Source: Arcobacter sp. F155 (lineage in GTDB: Bacteria; Campylobacterota; Campylobacteria; Campylobacterales; Arcobacteraceae). Taken from it: DNA of 39,758 bases. A model generated the notes under the pieces. That model was given only the letters and a program-made list of their open reading frames with translations. It made no database searches and was not told the DNA's origin. Numbering within the stretch: position 1 is the stretch's first letter; the number at the start of each line of letters is the position of its first letter. Below are positions 17,593 to 26,536 of the stretch, piece after piece. Location: positions 1 to 39,758 of the forward strand of contig NZ_PDJU01000016.1 of assembly GCF_004116455.1 (NCBI RefSeq), written 5' to 3'. The translations under genes were made by a program, and so were the position numbers.

Positions 17593-17650
17593 GAAGTTTT
17601 AAATTTATTCGTCACATACTTTAGTATGCTCCTCAAAAATTTAAAACTTC
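17593..17650. repeat. Long interrupted inverted repeat between convergent carA and pgpA
   Basis: GAAGTTTTAAATTT (17593-17606) pairs with AAATTTAAAACTTC (17637-17650), a perfect 14-bp outer stem. A second perfect palindrome, CATACTTTAGTATG (17615-17628), lies at the centre, and 8-nt unpaired strands separate the two stems. It lies 30 bases after the carA stop and may act as a terminator or be a dispersed palindromic repeat. The rest of the 276-base gap is AT-rich with no gene seen. Confidence 0.7.
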
Positions 17651-17814
17651 GCCTTGACCTTACAAAAAACAATCACTTCTTTTACAATCTTATAATTTCA
17701 AAAAATCTAAATAAAACTAGCTATTTTTAAATATTTCTAATTGTATATTTTGACTATAATAAAGTTTACTTATTTGAAATCGTAGATTAAAAAAATATTG
17801 ATGTAGAGTTTTGT

Positions 17815-17842
17815 AAAACAAACGAATTTAATCGTCTGTTTT
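17815..17842 (-). terminator. Terminator of pgpA operon
   Basis: AAAACAAACGA (17815-17825) pairs with TCGTCTGTTTT (17832-17842) with one G-U pair and a 6-nt loop. On the minus strand it starts at the pgpA stop codon and ends in TTTT. It also has TTTT on plus. Confidence 0.65.
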
Positions 17843-18320
17843 AGATAATAGGTAAGATGTATTTTTCTATTAAGAAGTAAGTTCCACTAGTAGCAATACC
17901 AGCAGCAAGTCCAGCTACGATGTCATCACCCATAACACCCCAACCACCTTTTACATTTTTATCAATTCTTCCTATAACAGAAGGTTTCCAAATGTCAAAG
18001 ACTCTAAAGTATACAAAAGCAATAGGAGCTAAGTAATACATATTTTCAGCTGTAATACCACAAATAGAAAGGGCAATCCACATACCAGCAAGTTCGTCAA
18101 TAACAATCTCTTTGCTATCATGCTCACCAATTTCTTTTTCATATTTATTTATTTCTCTTACAGCTATTACTGAGATTAAGAAGGCAAGTAAGAACATAGT
18201 TGACTCTGGAATATATTGTAATAATAAAACACCTAAGATAAGAGCTACAAAGCTTCCTACTGTACCAGGTGCTTTTGGGCTTAAGCCACTATAAAAAACA
18301 GTTAAAAATAGTTTTCTCAT
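17841..18320 (-). CDS. pgpA: Phosphatidylglycerophosphatase A
   Basis: PgpA removes phosphate from phosphatidylglycerol phosphate at the inner membrane. The 159-residue protein has FYSGLSPKAPGTVGS at the N-terminus, the EIVIDELAGMW metal-binding helix, FRVFDIWKP and GGWGVMGDDIVAG, all characteristic of the family. I chose the ATG at 18320, which overlaps the cemR stop (TAATG) and begins MRKLFLTVFYSG; an upstream in-frame start would add 14 charged residues not seen in the family. It is third in ispDF-cemR-pgpA. Confidence 0.93.
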   Translation of the reverse strand: MRKLFLTVFYSGLSPKAPGTVGSFVALILGVLLLQYIPESTMFLLAFLISVIAVREINKYEKEIGEHDSKEIVIDELAGMWIALSICGITAENMYYLAPIAFVYFRVFDIWKPSVIGRIDKNVKGGWGVMGDDIVAGLAAGIATSGTYFLIEKYILPII

Positions 18321-19204
18321 TACTTCTTCTTCTCTATTCCAAGTTTCTTTCTCTTTTCCCAAAGAGATTTTCTTGAGATACCAAGTTTTTTAGAAAGTTC
18401 AGTATCAGGGTATTTTGTTTGATATGATAAAACCATCATTTTTACATAATCATTTATTGTCATAATATTGTTTGTCATAAGAAGGCTATCTTCTTTTTCA
18501 AACTCTAATTTAGTATAAGGGAACTCTTCTTCTTTTTCTAAAGATACAATAATACATTTCTTATCTTCAATAAGTTTATTTAGGTTCTCTTTTGCACTCT
18601 TTTTAAGACTATGGTAGTCAGTTAAATATAAAACTCCACTAAACTTTTCATTTACTCTTTTTTGCCAATTATCAGAGCTAAGAGAAACAAATTTCATTTG
18701 TAAATCAAGTTTTCTAACTAATTCAAAAGCTAGTTTATCAGCACTGATTTGTGAGTTAGTTTCAATAAGTGTTGGAAATGATGTTGGCAATACATGGCTA
18801 CTAGTATCCACTTCTTCAAATTGGAAGTTAAGGTAATCTCTTAGTGTCTGTAGCTCTTTTCTAATAGATTTACACTCTCTATAGTGATAGATTTTTCTTA
18901 CAAGCTCATCCATAATAAATGGCTTCATAATATAATCTTTCGCACCCTCTTTGATTGGGTCAGTAACAGTTTCGTCTGAAATATATGATACAAGAAGTAA
19001 AATAATTGAGTCGCTATATCTTCTAATGATTGTTTTACATAAAGCAGCAGGTAGTGAAGTAGAAAGTAAAATAATATCGTAATCTTTTGTAAGATTATCA
19101 ATGTTTGGTGATTCTACAAAGTCACAATTATGTCCGTCATCTAATAGTCTAGAGACAACTTTTTGGGCGAGGTAAATTTCGCTTTCAATAATCAGTATAT
19201 TCAT
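18320..19204 (-). CDS. cemR: Atypical orphan response regulator (CemR/HP1021-like)
   Basis: A 294-residue regulator. The receiver-like N-terminus (MNILIIESEIYLAQKVV) lacks the phospho-accepting aspartate: where LLDxxLP is expected it reads LLSTSLP, with Ser48 at that place, while the conserved lysine (IMKPF) remains. A central linker leads to a C-terminal Fis-like helix-turn-helix, ELSKKLGISRKSLWEKRKKLGI. There is no kinase partner. Position between ispDF and pgpA and this architecture match HP1021 of Helicobacter and Cj1608/CemR of Campylobacter and Arcobacter, which control energy metabolism and bind the replication origin in Helicobacter. Several cysteines are present (27, 56 and others). 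It overlaps ispDF by four bases. Confidence 0.85.
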   Translation of the reverse strand: MNILIIESEIYLAQKVVSRLLDDGHNCDFVESPNIDNLTKDYDIILLSTSLPAALCKTIIRRYSDSIILLLVSYISDETVTDPIKEGAKDYIMKPFIMDELVRKIYHYRECKSIRKELQTLRDYLNFQFEEVDTSSHVLPTSFPTLIETNSQISADKLAFELVRKLDLQMKFVSLSSDNWQKRVNEKFSGVLYLTDYHSLKKSAKENLNKLIEDKKCIIVSLEKEEEFPYTKLEFEKEDSLLMTNNIMTINDYVKMMVLSYQTKYPDTELSKKLGISRKSLWEKRKKLGIEKKK

Positions 19205-20325
19205 TTTTTCGTCCAGTCATAGTATTTTAAAGTTGCAATTGATTGTACTGCAACTCCTTCTTTTCGTCCTATAAATCCAAGTTTTTCAGCAGTTGTTGCT
19301 TTTATATTTACAAATTGCTTTTCTAAGTTTAGTAAAGAGGCAATAGTTTTTTTGATTTCATTTTTATATGGATTTATTTTTGGTTGTTGAGCAATTATTG
19401 TTAAATCAACATTAACTATCTCATATCCTACATTATAAATAAATTTTACAATTTCTTGTAAAAGAATTTTTGAGTCTATATCTTTAAACTCTTGGTCTGT
19501 ATCAGGGAAAAATTCACCAATATCTCCAGCTCCACAAGCTCCTAATAGAGCATCAATAACAGAGTGAATTAAAACATCTCCATCACTATGCGCTTTAAAA
19601 CCATATGGAACATCAATATTTATTCCACCAAGATACATTTTTTTGTTTTCTTCAAAGGGGTGAATATCATATCCAGTACCAGTAAAAAAGTTTTGGCTTG
19701 GTGCTTTTAGACATGATAATTCTTTTAAATCATCTCCAAAAGTTAGCTTTTTACTTTTTATTGAACCTTCTACATAAAAAACAGAACCACCATTAGCTTT
19801 TATAGCTGAACTGTCATCTGTAAACTCTTCTTCTGTTTCTAAAGCAGCTTTTAGAACAGTAGTTTTTGATAGTTGTGGTGTTTGGATAAGTTTAACATTA
19901 TCTCTATTTATTGTTTCTTCATTGTAGATAACTGTATCACTCACCTTTAAAGTAGGTACTATACAATCAGCTTTTTCTTTTGAATCAATTAATGAAGTAA
20001 TAACATTTTCAGGAATACAAGCTCTAGCCACATCAGTAACCATCACATATTCAGAATCAACATTTTCAAGAGAGTTTTTCATTGATTGTTGTCTAGTGTC
20101 TCCACCTGCAATAAACTCATAATCATCACTAAAGTTTTGCATATAGTTTAGTTCATCTTTAGAAGATGTGACGATTACCTTATTAAATTTATATAGATTA
20201 TCGAGTCTTTTTGTAACAAAAAGCCAAAGTGGTTGATTGTCTATCCTAAGCCACTGTTTTTTTGTTTGAAGCCCGAATCTTGTGGAGTTCCCAGCACATA
20301 ATACTATAAGCGTTACATTCGACAC
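19201..20325 (-). CDS. ispDF: Bifunctional MEP cytidylyltransferase / MEcPP synthase
   Basis: A fusion of IspD and IspF catalysing two non-consecutive steps of the MEP isoprenoid route. Residues 1 to about 210 are IspD-like (LIVLCAGNSTRFG nucleotide loop, VTDVARACIP). Residues from about 215 are IspF (GYDIHPFEENKKMYLGGI, AHSDGDVLIHSVIDALLGACGAGDIGEFFPDTD), with the metal-binding Asp and His residues present. The fused form is typical of Campylobacterota. The start is GTG at 20325, preceded by AAAGGGG. It heads the ispDF-cemR-pgpA transcript. Confidence 0.95.
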   Translation of the reverse strand: MSNVTLIVLCAGNSTRFGLQTKKQWLRIDNQPLWLFVTKRLDNLYKFNKVIVTSSKDELNYMQNFSDDYEFIAGGDTRQQSMKNSLENVDSEYVMVTDVARACIPENVITSLIDSKEKADCIVPTLKVSDTVIYNEETINRDNVKLIQTPQLSKTTVLKAALETEEEFTDDSSAIKANGGSVFYVEGSIKSKKLTFGDDLKELSCLKAPSQNFFTGTGYDIHPFEENKKMYLGGINIDVPYGFKAHSDGDVLIHSVIDALLGACGAGDIGEFFPDTDQEFKDIDSKILLQEIVKFIYNVGYEIVNVDLTIIAQQPKINPYKNEIKKTIASLLNLEKQFVNIKATTAEKLGFIGRKEGVAVQSIATLKYYDWTKK

Positions 20326-20344
20326 AAGGCCCCTTTGAGTAAAA

Positions 20345-20373
20345 AAGTTACAAATTATACTTTAATGTAACTT
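20345..20373 (-). promoter_or_regulatory. ispDF promoter with palindrome over the -10
   Basis: The minus strand shows TATAAT at 20354-20359. It is enclosed by a perfect 8-bp inverted repeat, AAGTTACA (20345-20352) and TGTAACTT (20366-20373), with 13 bases between. The arms resemble the published HP1021 box TGTTWCW at six of seven positions, so control by CemR is possible but unproven. Confidence 0.5.
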
Positions 20374-20381
20374 ATGAAATC

Positions 20382-21209
20382 TTAAAGATCTTCTTCTAGT
20401 TTATATTTAATAGATTCGATTGCTTTTTCTAAAGTTTCTGCCTCAAAGCCATACTCTTCTGCTTTGTTTAATGCTCTTTGGATATTAGAATCTGAAAGTG
20501 GATTTTTTATATCAGCAAGTATTTTTACTATCTCTAATATCTTCACTTTTTTAAGATACTCTTTTGGACAGTTTTCTAAGTCTTCTACAAAACCAATTGA
20601 GAAGATAAGGTTATGACTTAAGTTCCAGTGTTTAAAAATATTTGCAGTAATTCTTGCACATGAATAACCAACAAACTCTTTTTCTACACTTGATAGGTTT
20701 TTTGTTATAGCAATTTGTTCTTGGAATTCTTCTTTTTGTTTATTTTCTGTGATAATATCAGAAATAATAAACTTTCCAGTCTCTTGTAAAAAAGCTGGTA
20801 ATAGTAAGTCTTCTTTTAAGTCTTTATCAATTTTTGCAACCCAAGTGTTAATAATATTTGAAGCTAAGTTACATGAGAACATAAAGTCATCAGTAGAAGC
20901 ACTGTAGGCATTAAGGTCAGTTTGAATTAGATTTTGAATAACAGAACCTAAAGCAATAGAAATTGTAAAGTTAACACCTAAAAGTGAGATAGCACGACTA
21001 GGAGTTTCTACTTCACTTACAAATCCAAACATAGCAGAGTTTGCAACTCTTAAAACAGTAGTAATAATTAATGGGTCTTTTTCTATTATCTTTAATAAGT
21101 CTAGAGGCTCTTTAGTTGGCATTTTTCTAAACTCTTCTAATTCTAAAACCGAATTAGGTAAAGGTGGCAAAGAGTCAATTTTTTCTACTATTAACTGTTT
21201 CATTATCAA
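20382..21209 (-). CDS. HDOD domain protein
   Basis: A 275-residue cytoplasmic signalling protein. It begins with the HDOD hallmark SLPPLPNSVLELEEFRK, followed by IIEKDPLIITTVLRVANSAMFGF and AISLLGVNF. The HD metal-binding residues of true phosphohydrolases are absent, as in other HDOD proteins. No output domain is attached. HDOD proteins act in signalling and chemotaxis scaffolds; the target here is unknown. It is coupled by a four-base overlap to the unknown gene upstream and lies 56 bases before ispDF. Confidence 0.88.
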   Translation of the reverse strand: MIMKQLIVEKIDSLPPLPNSVLELEEFRKMPTKEPLDLLKIIEKDPLIITTVLRVANSAMFGFVSEVETPSRAISLLGVNFTISIALGSVIQNLIQTDLNAYSASTDDFMFSCNLASNIINTWVAKIDKDLKEDLLLPAFLQETGKFIISDIITENKQKEEFQEQIAITKNLSSVEKEFVGYSCARITANIFKHWNLSHNLIFSIGFVEDLENCPKEYLKKVKILEIVKILADIKNPLSDSNIQRALNKAEEYGFEAETLEKAIESIKYKLEEDL

Positions 21210-22138
21210 TCCTGGAAATCAATTTTTTTTATCATATCAATTAATTGTTTATACTCATCTGTATCAAGTTCCAATAAAATCAACTTTTCTGTGAGTAAAT
21301 TGTGATTTGTTATTTTTTTAATATAATTTTTACTAGCTATAAAATCCCTTAAAAATAGAATCTCCAGATTTTTAATAGTATCTTTTTTAGTATCCTCTTC
21401 AATAGGAAAGTTATCAATGTAAAATTCAGTAATATTTTTAAACTTATTATCCTCAAAATCATCAAAACTCTTATATTTATAAATTTTATGAATAAGTGTA
21501 AGAATTAAAAATGAAGCATTGTTCTTTAAAATAGCTAATTCTATGTCTTTATTTGTAAACTCTTTATGTCCAAAATCAGAAGCTAAACTTAAATCATAAC
21601 CATGGAACATCTTTTCTAGGTTTAGAAAATATTTTTCAAAAGTATAATCTAATGGATAGGCATTAATATCATGATAATGAATATGAGAGAAATAATAAAG
21701 TTGTTCTCCTATTAGATTATTTAAGATATTTATATGCTTTACGTCTAAAGGAATAGTTAGTTTTAACATGTTTTTTGATTCTTTTAGAATTTGAAAGAAG
21801 TTATCTATATTAGGAATTTTATTCTTATCATTAACAAAAGTATTACAAAGCTCTGTAAAAACTTTTATAAGTAAGGTATAAAGCTTAAACTCTAGCTCAA
21901 ATCTTTCTTTATCTTCATTAAAACTTTTTTTCAATAAGTCTTCATAAAATCTAAATACCTTAGCTATTTCATCTAAGTTATAATCATCAATATTTTTAAT
22001 TGAAAAACTATTATCAAATGTAAGCTTATCTATTAATTCTAAAAGTTTTATATCATCGATAATAGCACTATTAAGTATAGTTTTAAGGTTTACTTTTGAA
22101 TGTTCATAAAGTGTTGTTAGATTTTCGCTACTTTTCAT
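21206..22138 (-). CDS. Unknown 310-residue helical protein
   Basis: Not recognised. The protein is soluble, rich in Lys, Asn, Ile, Leu and Glu, has no signal peptide or membrane segment, and appears mostly alpha-helical. It holds several Tyr/His-rich stretches (YYFSHIHYHDINAYPLDYTF, about 147-166). Its stop overlaps the HDOD start (ATGA), so it is co-translated with the HDOD protein and may be its partner. The ATG at 22138 lies 138 bases from the divergent thiC start. Confidence 0.75.
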   Translation of the reverse strand: MKSSENLTTLYEHSKVNLKTILNSAIIDDIKLLELIDKLTFDNSFSIKNIDDYNLDEIAKVFRFYEDLLKKSFNEDKERFELEFKLYTLLIKVFTELCNTFVNDKNKIPNIDNFFQILKESKNMLKLTIPLDVKHINILNNLIGEQLYYFSHIHYHDINAYPLDYTFEKYFLNLEKMFHGYDLSLASDFGHKEFTNKDIELAILKNNASFLILTLIHKIYKYKSFDDFEDNKFKNITEFYIDNFPIEEDTKKDTIKNLEILFLRDFIASKNYIKKITNHNLLTEKLILLELDTDEYKQLIDMIKKIDFQD

Positions 22139-22241
22139 GTTAACCTTAAATCGTTAGTTGGATTATTATAATCAAATACACCTTACATAATTAATAAATT
22201 AAAATAGTTGTTTTAATTAAGTTTCTATAATATAAATTTGA

Positions 22242-22247
22242 TATAAT
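22242..22247 (+). promoter_or_regulatory. thiC -10 element
   Basis: TATAAT in the context TTGATATAATCAC, 29 bases before the thiC ATG. The short leader leaves no room for a TPP riboswitch, and the motif CTGAGA is absent from the 138-base gap. Confidence 0.55.
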
Positions 22248-22267
22248 CACCCTAAATTATTACATAG

Positions 22268-23632
<1,365 letters not shown>

Positions 23633-23657
23633 TATTTTTTAATAAAATATGAGATAT

Positions 23658-23693
23658 AAAAAAGGTCAAGTTTTTTTTACTTGACCTTTTTTT
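23658..23693 (+). terminator. thiC terminator
   Basis: A 14-bp perfect stem, AAAAAAGGTCAAGT (23658-23671) with ACTTGACCTTTTTT (23679-23692), and a 7-nt T loop; the right arm supplies the T-run. Confidence 0.9.
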
Positions 23694-23734
23694 ATTAATG
23701 ATTTCAATTAAGACAAAAATTATCCTATTTGAAA

Positions 23735-23740
23735 TATAAT
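23735..23740 (+). promoter_or_regulatory. mrp -10 element
   Basis: TATAAT in GAAATATAATATCG, about 66 bases before the mrp ATG. No clear -35. The leader ends with an AAGGAAA ribosome-binding site. Confidence 0.45.
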
Positions 23741-23806
23741 ATCGTGAAAATTTAAGAAATAAAAAATAAGGTTCCTAAAAATAGGGGCTATTTATAAGGA
23801 AAATAT

Positions 23807-24994
23807 ATGGCAAATATAGCTGATATAAAAGCAGAGTTATCAAAAGTTATATATCCAGGTTTCCAAAAATCAATTGTTGATTTTGGTTTCGTAAAAGATA
23901 TTCAAGTTGATGCTGATGATGCCTGTACAATACTTTTAGATATTACTTCAAGTGCAGAAGATGTTTCTTCTAAACTAGAAGAAGATATTTCAAAAGTTTT
24001 AAGTGCAATTGGTGTTACAAATGTAAATTTAAAAATTTCTAAGCCAGAAGCTCCAAAACAACAAAGTAATAGTACAAGTGGAAGTAATATCGCTCCACAA
24101 ATCAAAAACTTTGTAATGGTAAGTTCAGGAAAAGGTGGAGTTGGTAAATCAACTACTACTGTAAACTTAGCAATTGCAGCTGCAATGCAAGGTAAAAAAG
24201 TTGGTATCTTAGATGCTGATATTTATGGACCAAATATTCCTAGAATGATGGGTGTAAATGGACTTGAAGTTGAGGTAGTTGGAAATAAAGCTAAACCTTT
24301 TAATGCCTTTGGTGTTGCTGTAATGTCAATGGGTTCTTTAATGGAAGAAGGTCAATCTCTAATTTGGAGAGGGGCTATGATTATGAAGGCTATTCAACAA
24401 CTATTAAGAGATATCCTTTGGGAAGATTTAGACATCTTATTTATTGATATGCCTCCAGGAACTGGTGATGCACAATTAACTCTTGCTCAAAGTGTACCTG
24501 TAACATGTGGTATTAATGTTACTACTCCTCAACATGTAGCACTTGATGATTCAAGAAGATCTTTAGATATGTTCCAAAAACTTCATATTCCTATTGGTGG
24601 AATTGTTGAAAATATGAGTGGATTTATTTGTCCTTCATGTAATACAGAATCTGATATCTTCGGACAAGGAACTTGTGAAGATTTAGCAGACCAATATAAT
24701 ACGCAGGTATTAGGATTACTTCCAATTGAACCTGCAATTAGAGAAGGTGGAGATGCTGGTAAACCAGTAGTTTACTTCAATCCTGAATCTGAATCAGCAA
24801 AAAGATATATGATAGCTGCAGAAAAACTAATTAACTTTGTAGATGAAAATGAAGATAAAGCAGAAAATGCTTCTATTCAACCAACTACAAATGGTGTATC
24901 TGCTTGTTCTACAAGTGGTGCAGCAGCTTCTCAAACTGAGCAAAAACAAGAGTCTTCATCTGGTGGATGTGGAACTGGTTGTGGTTGTCACTAA
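23807..24994 (+). CDS. mrp: Mrp/NBP35 family Fe-S cluster carrier ATPase
   Basis: A 395-residue ApbC/Mrp protein that carries Fe-S clusters to target enzymes. Residues 1-85 are an MIP18/DUF59-type domain. The deviant Walker A is SGKGGVGKS (107-115), then LDADIYGPNIPRMMG, the switch DMPPGTGDAQLT and the cluster-binding CPSC in GFICPSCNTES. The C-terminus extends about 45 residues beyond the core and is rich in Ser, Gln and Ala, ending GGCGTGCGCH with three further cysteines. Adjacent thiC encodes an Fe-S enzyme, but a terminator separates them. Confidence 0.93.
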   Translation: MANIADIKAELSKVIYPGFQKSIVDFGFVKDIQVDADDACTILLDITSSAEDVSSKLEEDISKVLSAIGVTNVNLKISKPEAPKQQSNSTSGSNIAPQIKNFVMVSSGKGGVGKSTTTVNLAIAAAMQGKKVGILDADIYGPNIPRMMGVNGLEVEVVGNKAKPFNAFGVAVMSMGSLMEEGQSLIWRGAMIMKAIQQLLRDILWEDLDILFIDMPPGTGDAQLTLAQSVPVTCGINVTTPQHVALDDSRRSLDMFQKLHIPIGGIVENMSGFICPSCNTESDIFGQGTCEDLADQYNTQVLGLLPIEPAIREGGDAGKPVVYFNPESESAKRYMIAAEKLINFVDENEDKAENASIQPTTNGVSACSTSGAAASQTEQKQESSSGGCGTGCGCH

Positions 24995-25022
24995 ATAAAA
25001 AGAGCTTTTGCTCTTTTTATTC
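24994..25022 (+). terminator. mrp terminator
   Basis: AATAAAAAGAGC (24994-25005) and GCTCTTTTTATT (25010-25021) form a 12-bp stem with a TTTT loop immediately after the stop codon. The right arm contains the T-run. Confidence 0.88.
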
Positions 25023-25028
25023 TTTCTT

Positions 25029-25070
25029 GTCGTTTTTATACAATTAATTAATTTCCCTTTTTTATATACT
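25029..25070 (+). promoter_or_regulatory. Reductase-araC promoter with shared activator element
   Basis: GTCGTTTTTATACAATTAA (25029-25047), then exactly 17 bp, then the -10 TATACT (25065-25070). The same 19-bp element with one change, and the same 17-bp spacing, occurs before the doxX-like gene. The element takes the -35 place, as in class II activated AraC promoters. Confidence 0.65.
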
Positions 25071-25089
25071 TCTTAAAAAAGGAGTTTAT

Positions 25090-25632
25090 ATGAAAAAAAT
25101 ACTTGTACTACTAGCCCATGATGATTTAGAAAAATCTCTTGTAAATAAAAGAATCAAAGAAGAACTAAGCTGTGAAGAAAATGTTCTTTATAAAGATTTA
25201 AATGAACTATATCCTGACTATAATATTGATGTTAAAAAAGAGCAAGAAGACTTAAAAAATATCTCAAAAATTGTATTTCAATTTCCAATGTATTGGTATA
25301 GTGCACCAGCACTATTAAAAAGATGGGTTGATTCTGTTTTAGAGTATGGTTATTCTTATATCATAAATGAAAAAGGTGACTTTGAAGCCTTAGCTTTAAA
25401 AGGTAAAAAGTTTCAAACTCTTGTTTCAATGGGAGCAAAAGAGGAATCATTTTATGGTGAAGATAGATTGAGTGTGAAAGAGTGTTTAAACTCATATTTT
25501 TATACAATGGAAATGTTAGGTACAAAAAAAATAGAACCTTCATTTATCTATGGTTTAGGTTATGGTGATATTGAAGAAGAAAGACTTCAATCTTATATTC
25601 AAGAAGTAAAAGAAAAGGTATTAGAAAACTAG
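25090..25632 (+). CDS. NAD(P)H-dependent FMN reductase, flavodoxin-like fold
   Basis: A 180-residue KefF/MdaB/YwrO-type quinone or nitro reductase. KILVLLAHDDLEKS forms the FMN phosphate loop, FQFPMYWYSAPALLKRWVDSVLEYGYSY is the family's hallmark, and LVSMGAKEESFYGED the second FMN loop. Relatives reduce quinones and electrophiles with NADPH. An AAAAAAGGAG ribosome-binding site precedes the ATG. The stop TAG overlaps the araC GTG start, so reductase and regulator are coupled. Confidence 0.92.
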   Translation: MKKILVLLAHDDLEKSLVNKRIKEELSCEENVLYKDLNELYPDYNIDVKKEQEDLKNISKIVFQFPMYWYSAPALLKRWVDSVLEYGYSYIINEKGDFEALALKGKKFQTLVSMGAKEESFYGEDRLSVKECLNSYFYTMEMLGTKKIEPSFIYGLGYGDIEEERLQSYIQEVKEKVLEN

Positions 25633-26477
25633 TGGCATATTTTAATAAAGAGTTAGATGAAATAGGTTTTAAACTTTATGAACCATGTGAAAAACTAAAG
25701 CCTTATATTTTAAACTATTGGAAAATAGAAGCAAATCTTAGTGAAAAAAGAAGCTTGAAAATACTAACTGACGGGAGTTTAGGATTTGTAATAAATTTTG
25801 CAAATCCATTCTTCTTGGAAGTAAATCAAAAGCAAATGCTGTGTAGTTCAACAGTAACCTTAATGGGGCAAACGAAATCTCCAACAATCATGAATTTTAA
25901 CAATAAGATTGAAGCCTTTGGTATTAGGTTTAATCCAGCAGGAGCATATAGATTTTTTGATGAGGAGCTTTCTAGTTTTCAAGATAGAAATATAGATTAT
26001 AAAGACTCTTTTTGGAATTTTATGGAACTTTTTGAGAAGCAAAAAATATGTGAAGAACAAAGAGTTAAACTATGTGATGAGTTTTTATTAGAAAGATTAG
26101 CTTTATCAAAAAAAGAAAACTCAAAATATACTTTTGAAATTATTGATTTAATAAATAAAAGAAAAGGTGATATTTCAGTTGAAGAGTTAAGTTCGTATTT
26201 TGATATTTCTGTAAGACAAATTGAAAGAATATTTAAAAAAGAATTAGGACTAACTGTAAAACTTTTTATTCGAATAATAAGGCTTCGAAATACAAGGGAT
26301 AAAATAAGTTCATTAAAAGTGGATACCTTAACTAATACAGCTTATGATAATGGTTTTTTTGATCAAGCACATTTTATCAAAGAGTTTAAATCTTTTATGA
26401 GTGAAACACCAAAAAACTATTACTCAAATAAACTTCAAATGGCAAAAGAGCTTAACTACAAAAAGTATAAAGCCTAG
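25632..26477 (+). CDS. AraC family transcriptional regulator
   Basis: A 281-residue regulator. The N-terminal part (FKLYEPCEKLKPYILNYWKIEANL) resembles the DUF6597 sensor domain. The C-terminal AraC fold has two helix-turn-helix parts: ISVEELSSYFDISVRQIERIFKKELG and NTAYDNGFFDQAHFIKEFKSFMSETPKNYY. The start is GTG at 25632, overlapping the reductase stop. Twin elements at the promoters of the reductase-araC unit and the next gene are its likely targets, implying positive autoregulation. The inducer is unknown, perhaps a quinone or electrophile. Confidence 0.92.
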   Translation: MAYFNKELDEIGFKLYEPCEKLKPYILNYWKIEANLSEKRSLKILTDGSLGFVINFANPFFLEVNQKQMLCSSTVTLMGQTKSPTIMNFNNKIEAFGIRFNPAGAYRFFDEELSSFQDRNIDYKDSFWNFMELFEKQKICEEQRVKLCDEFLLERLALSKKENSKYTFEIIDLINKRKGDISVEELSSYFDISVRQIERIFKKELGLTVKLFIRIIRLRNTRDKISSLKVDTLTNTAYDNGFFDQAHFIKEFKSFMSETPKNYYSNKLQMAKELNYKKYKA

Positions 26478-26518
26478 TCGTTTTTTTACAATTAAAAATA
26501 TACTCTTTTTACTAGAAT
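26477..26518 (+). promoter_or_regulatory. doxX-like promoter with shared activator element
   Basis: GTCGTTTTTTTACAATTAA (26477-26495), 17 bp, then -10 TAGAAT (26513-26518). Matches the reductase promoter element at 18 of 19 positions with equal spacing. The element starts at the last base of the araC stop codon. Confidence 0.65.
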
Positions 26519-26536
26519 TCATAAAAAAGGATATTT

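Noticed and set aside
18321-18362. Longer start for pgpA
   Set aside because: The extra 14 residues are charged and unlike the family; ATG 18320 gives the usual TAATG coupling.
26499-26504. TATACT as the -10 of the doxX-like promoter
   Set aside because: It is only three bases from the shared element; TAGAAT at 26513 gives the same 17-bp spacing as the reductase promoter.
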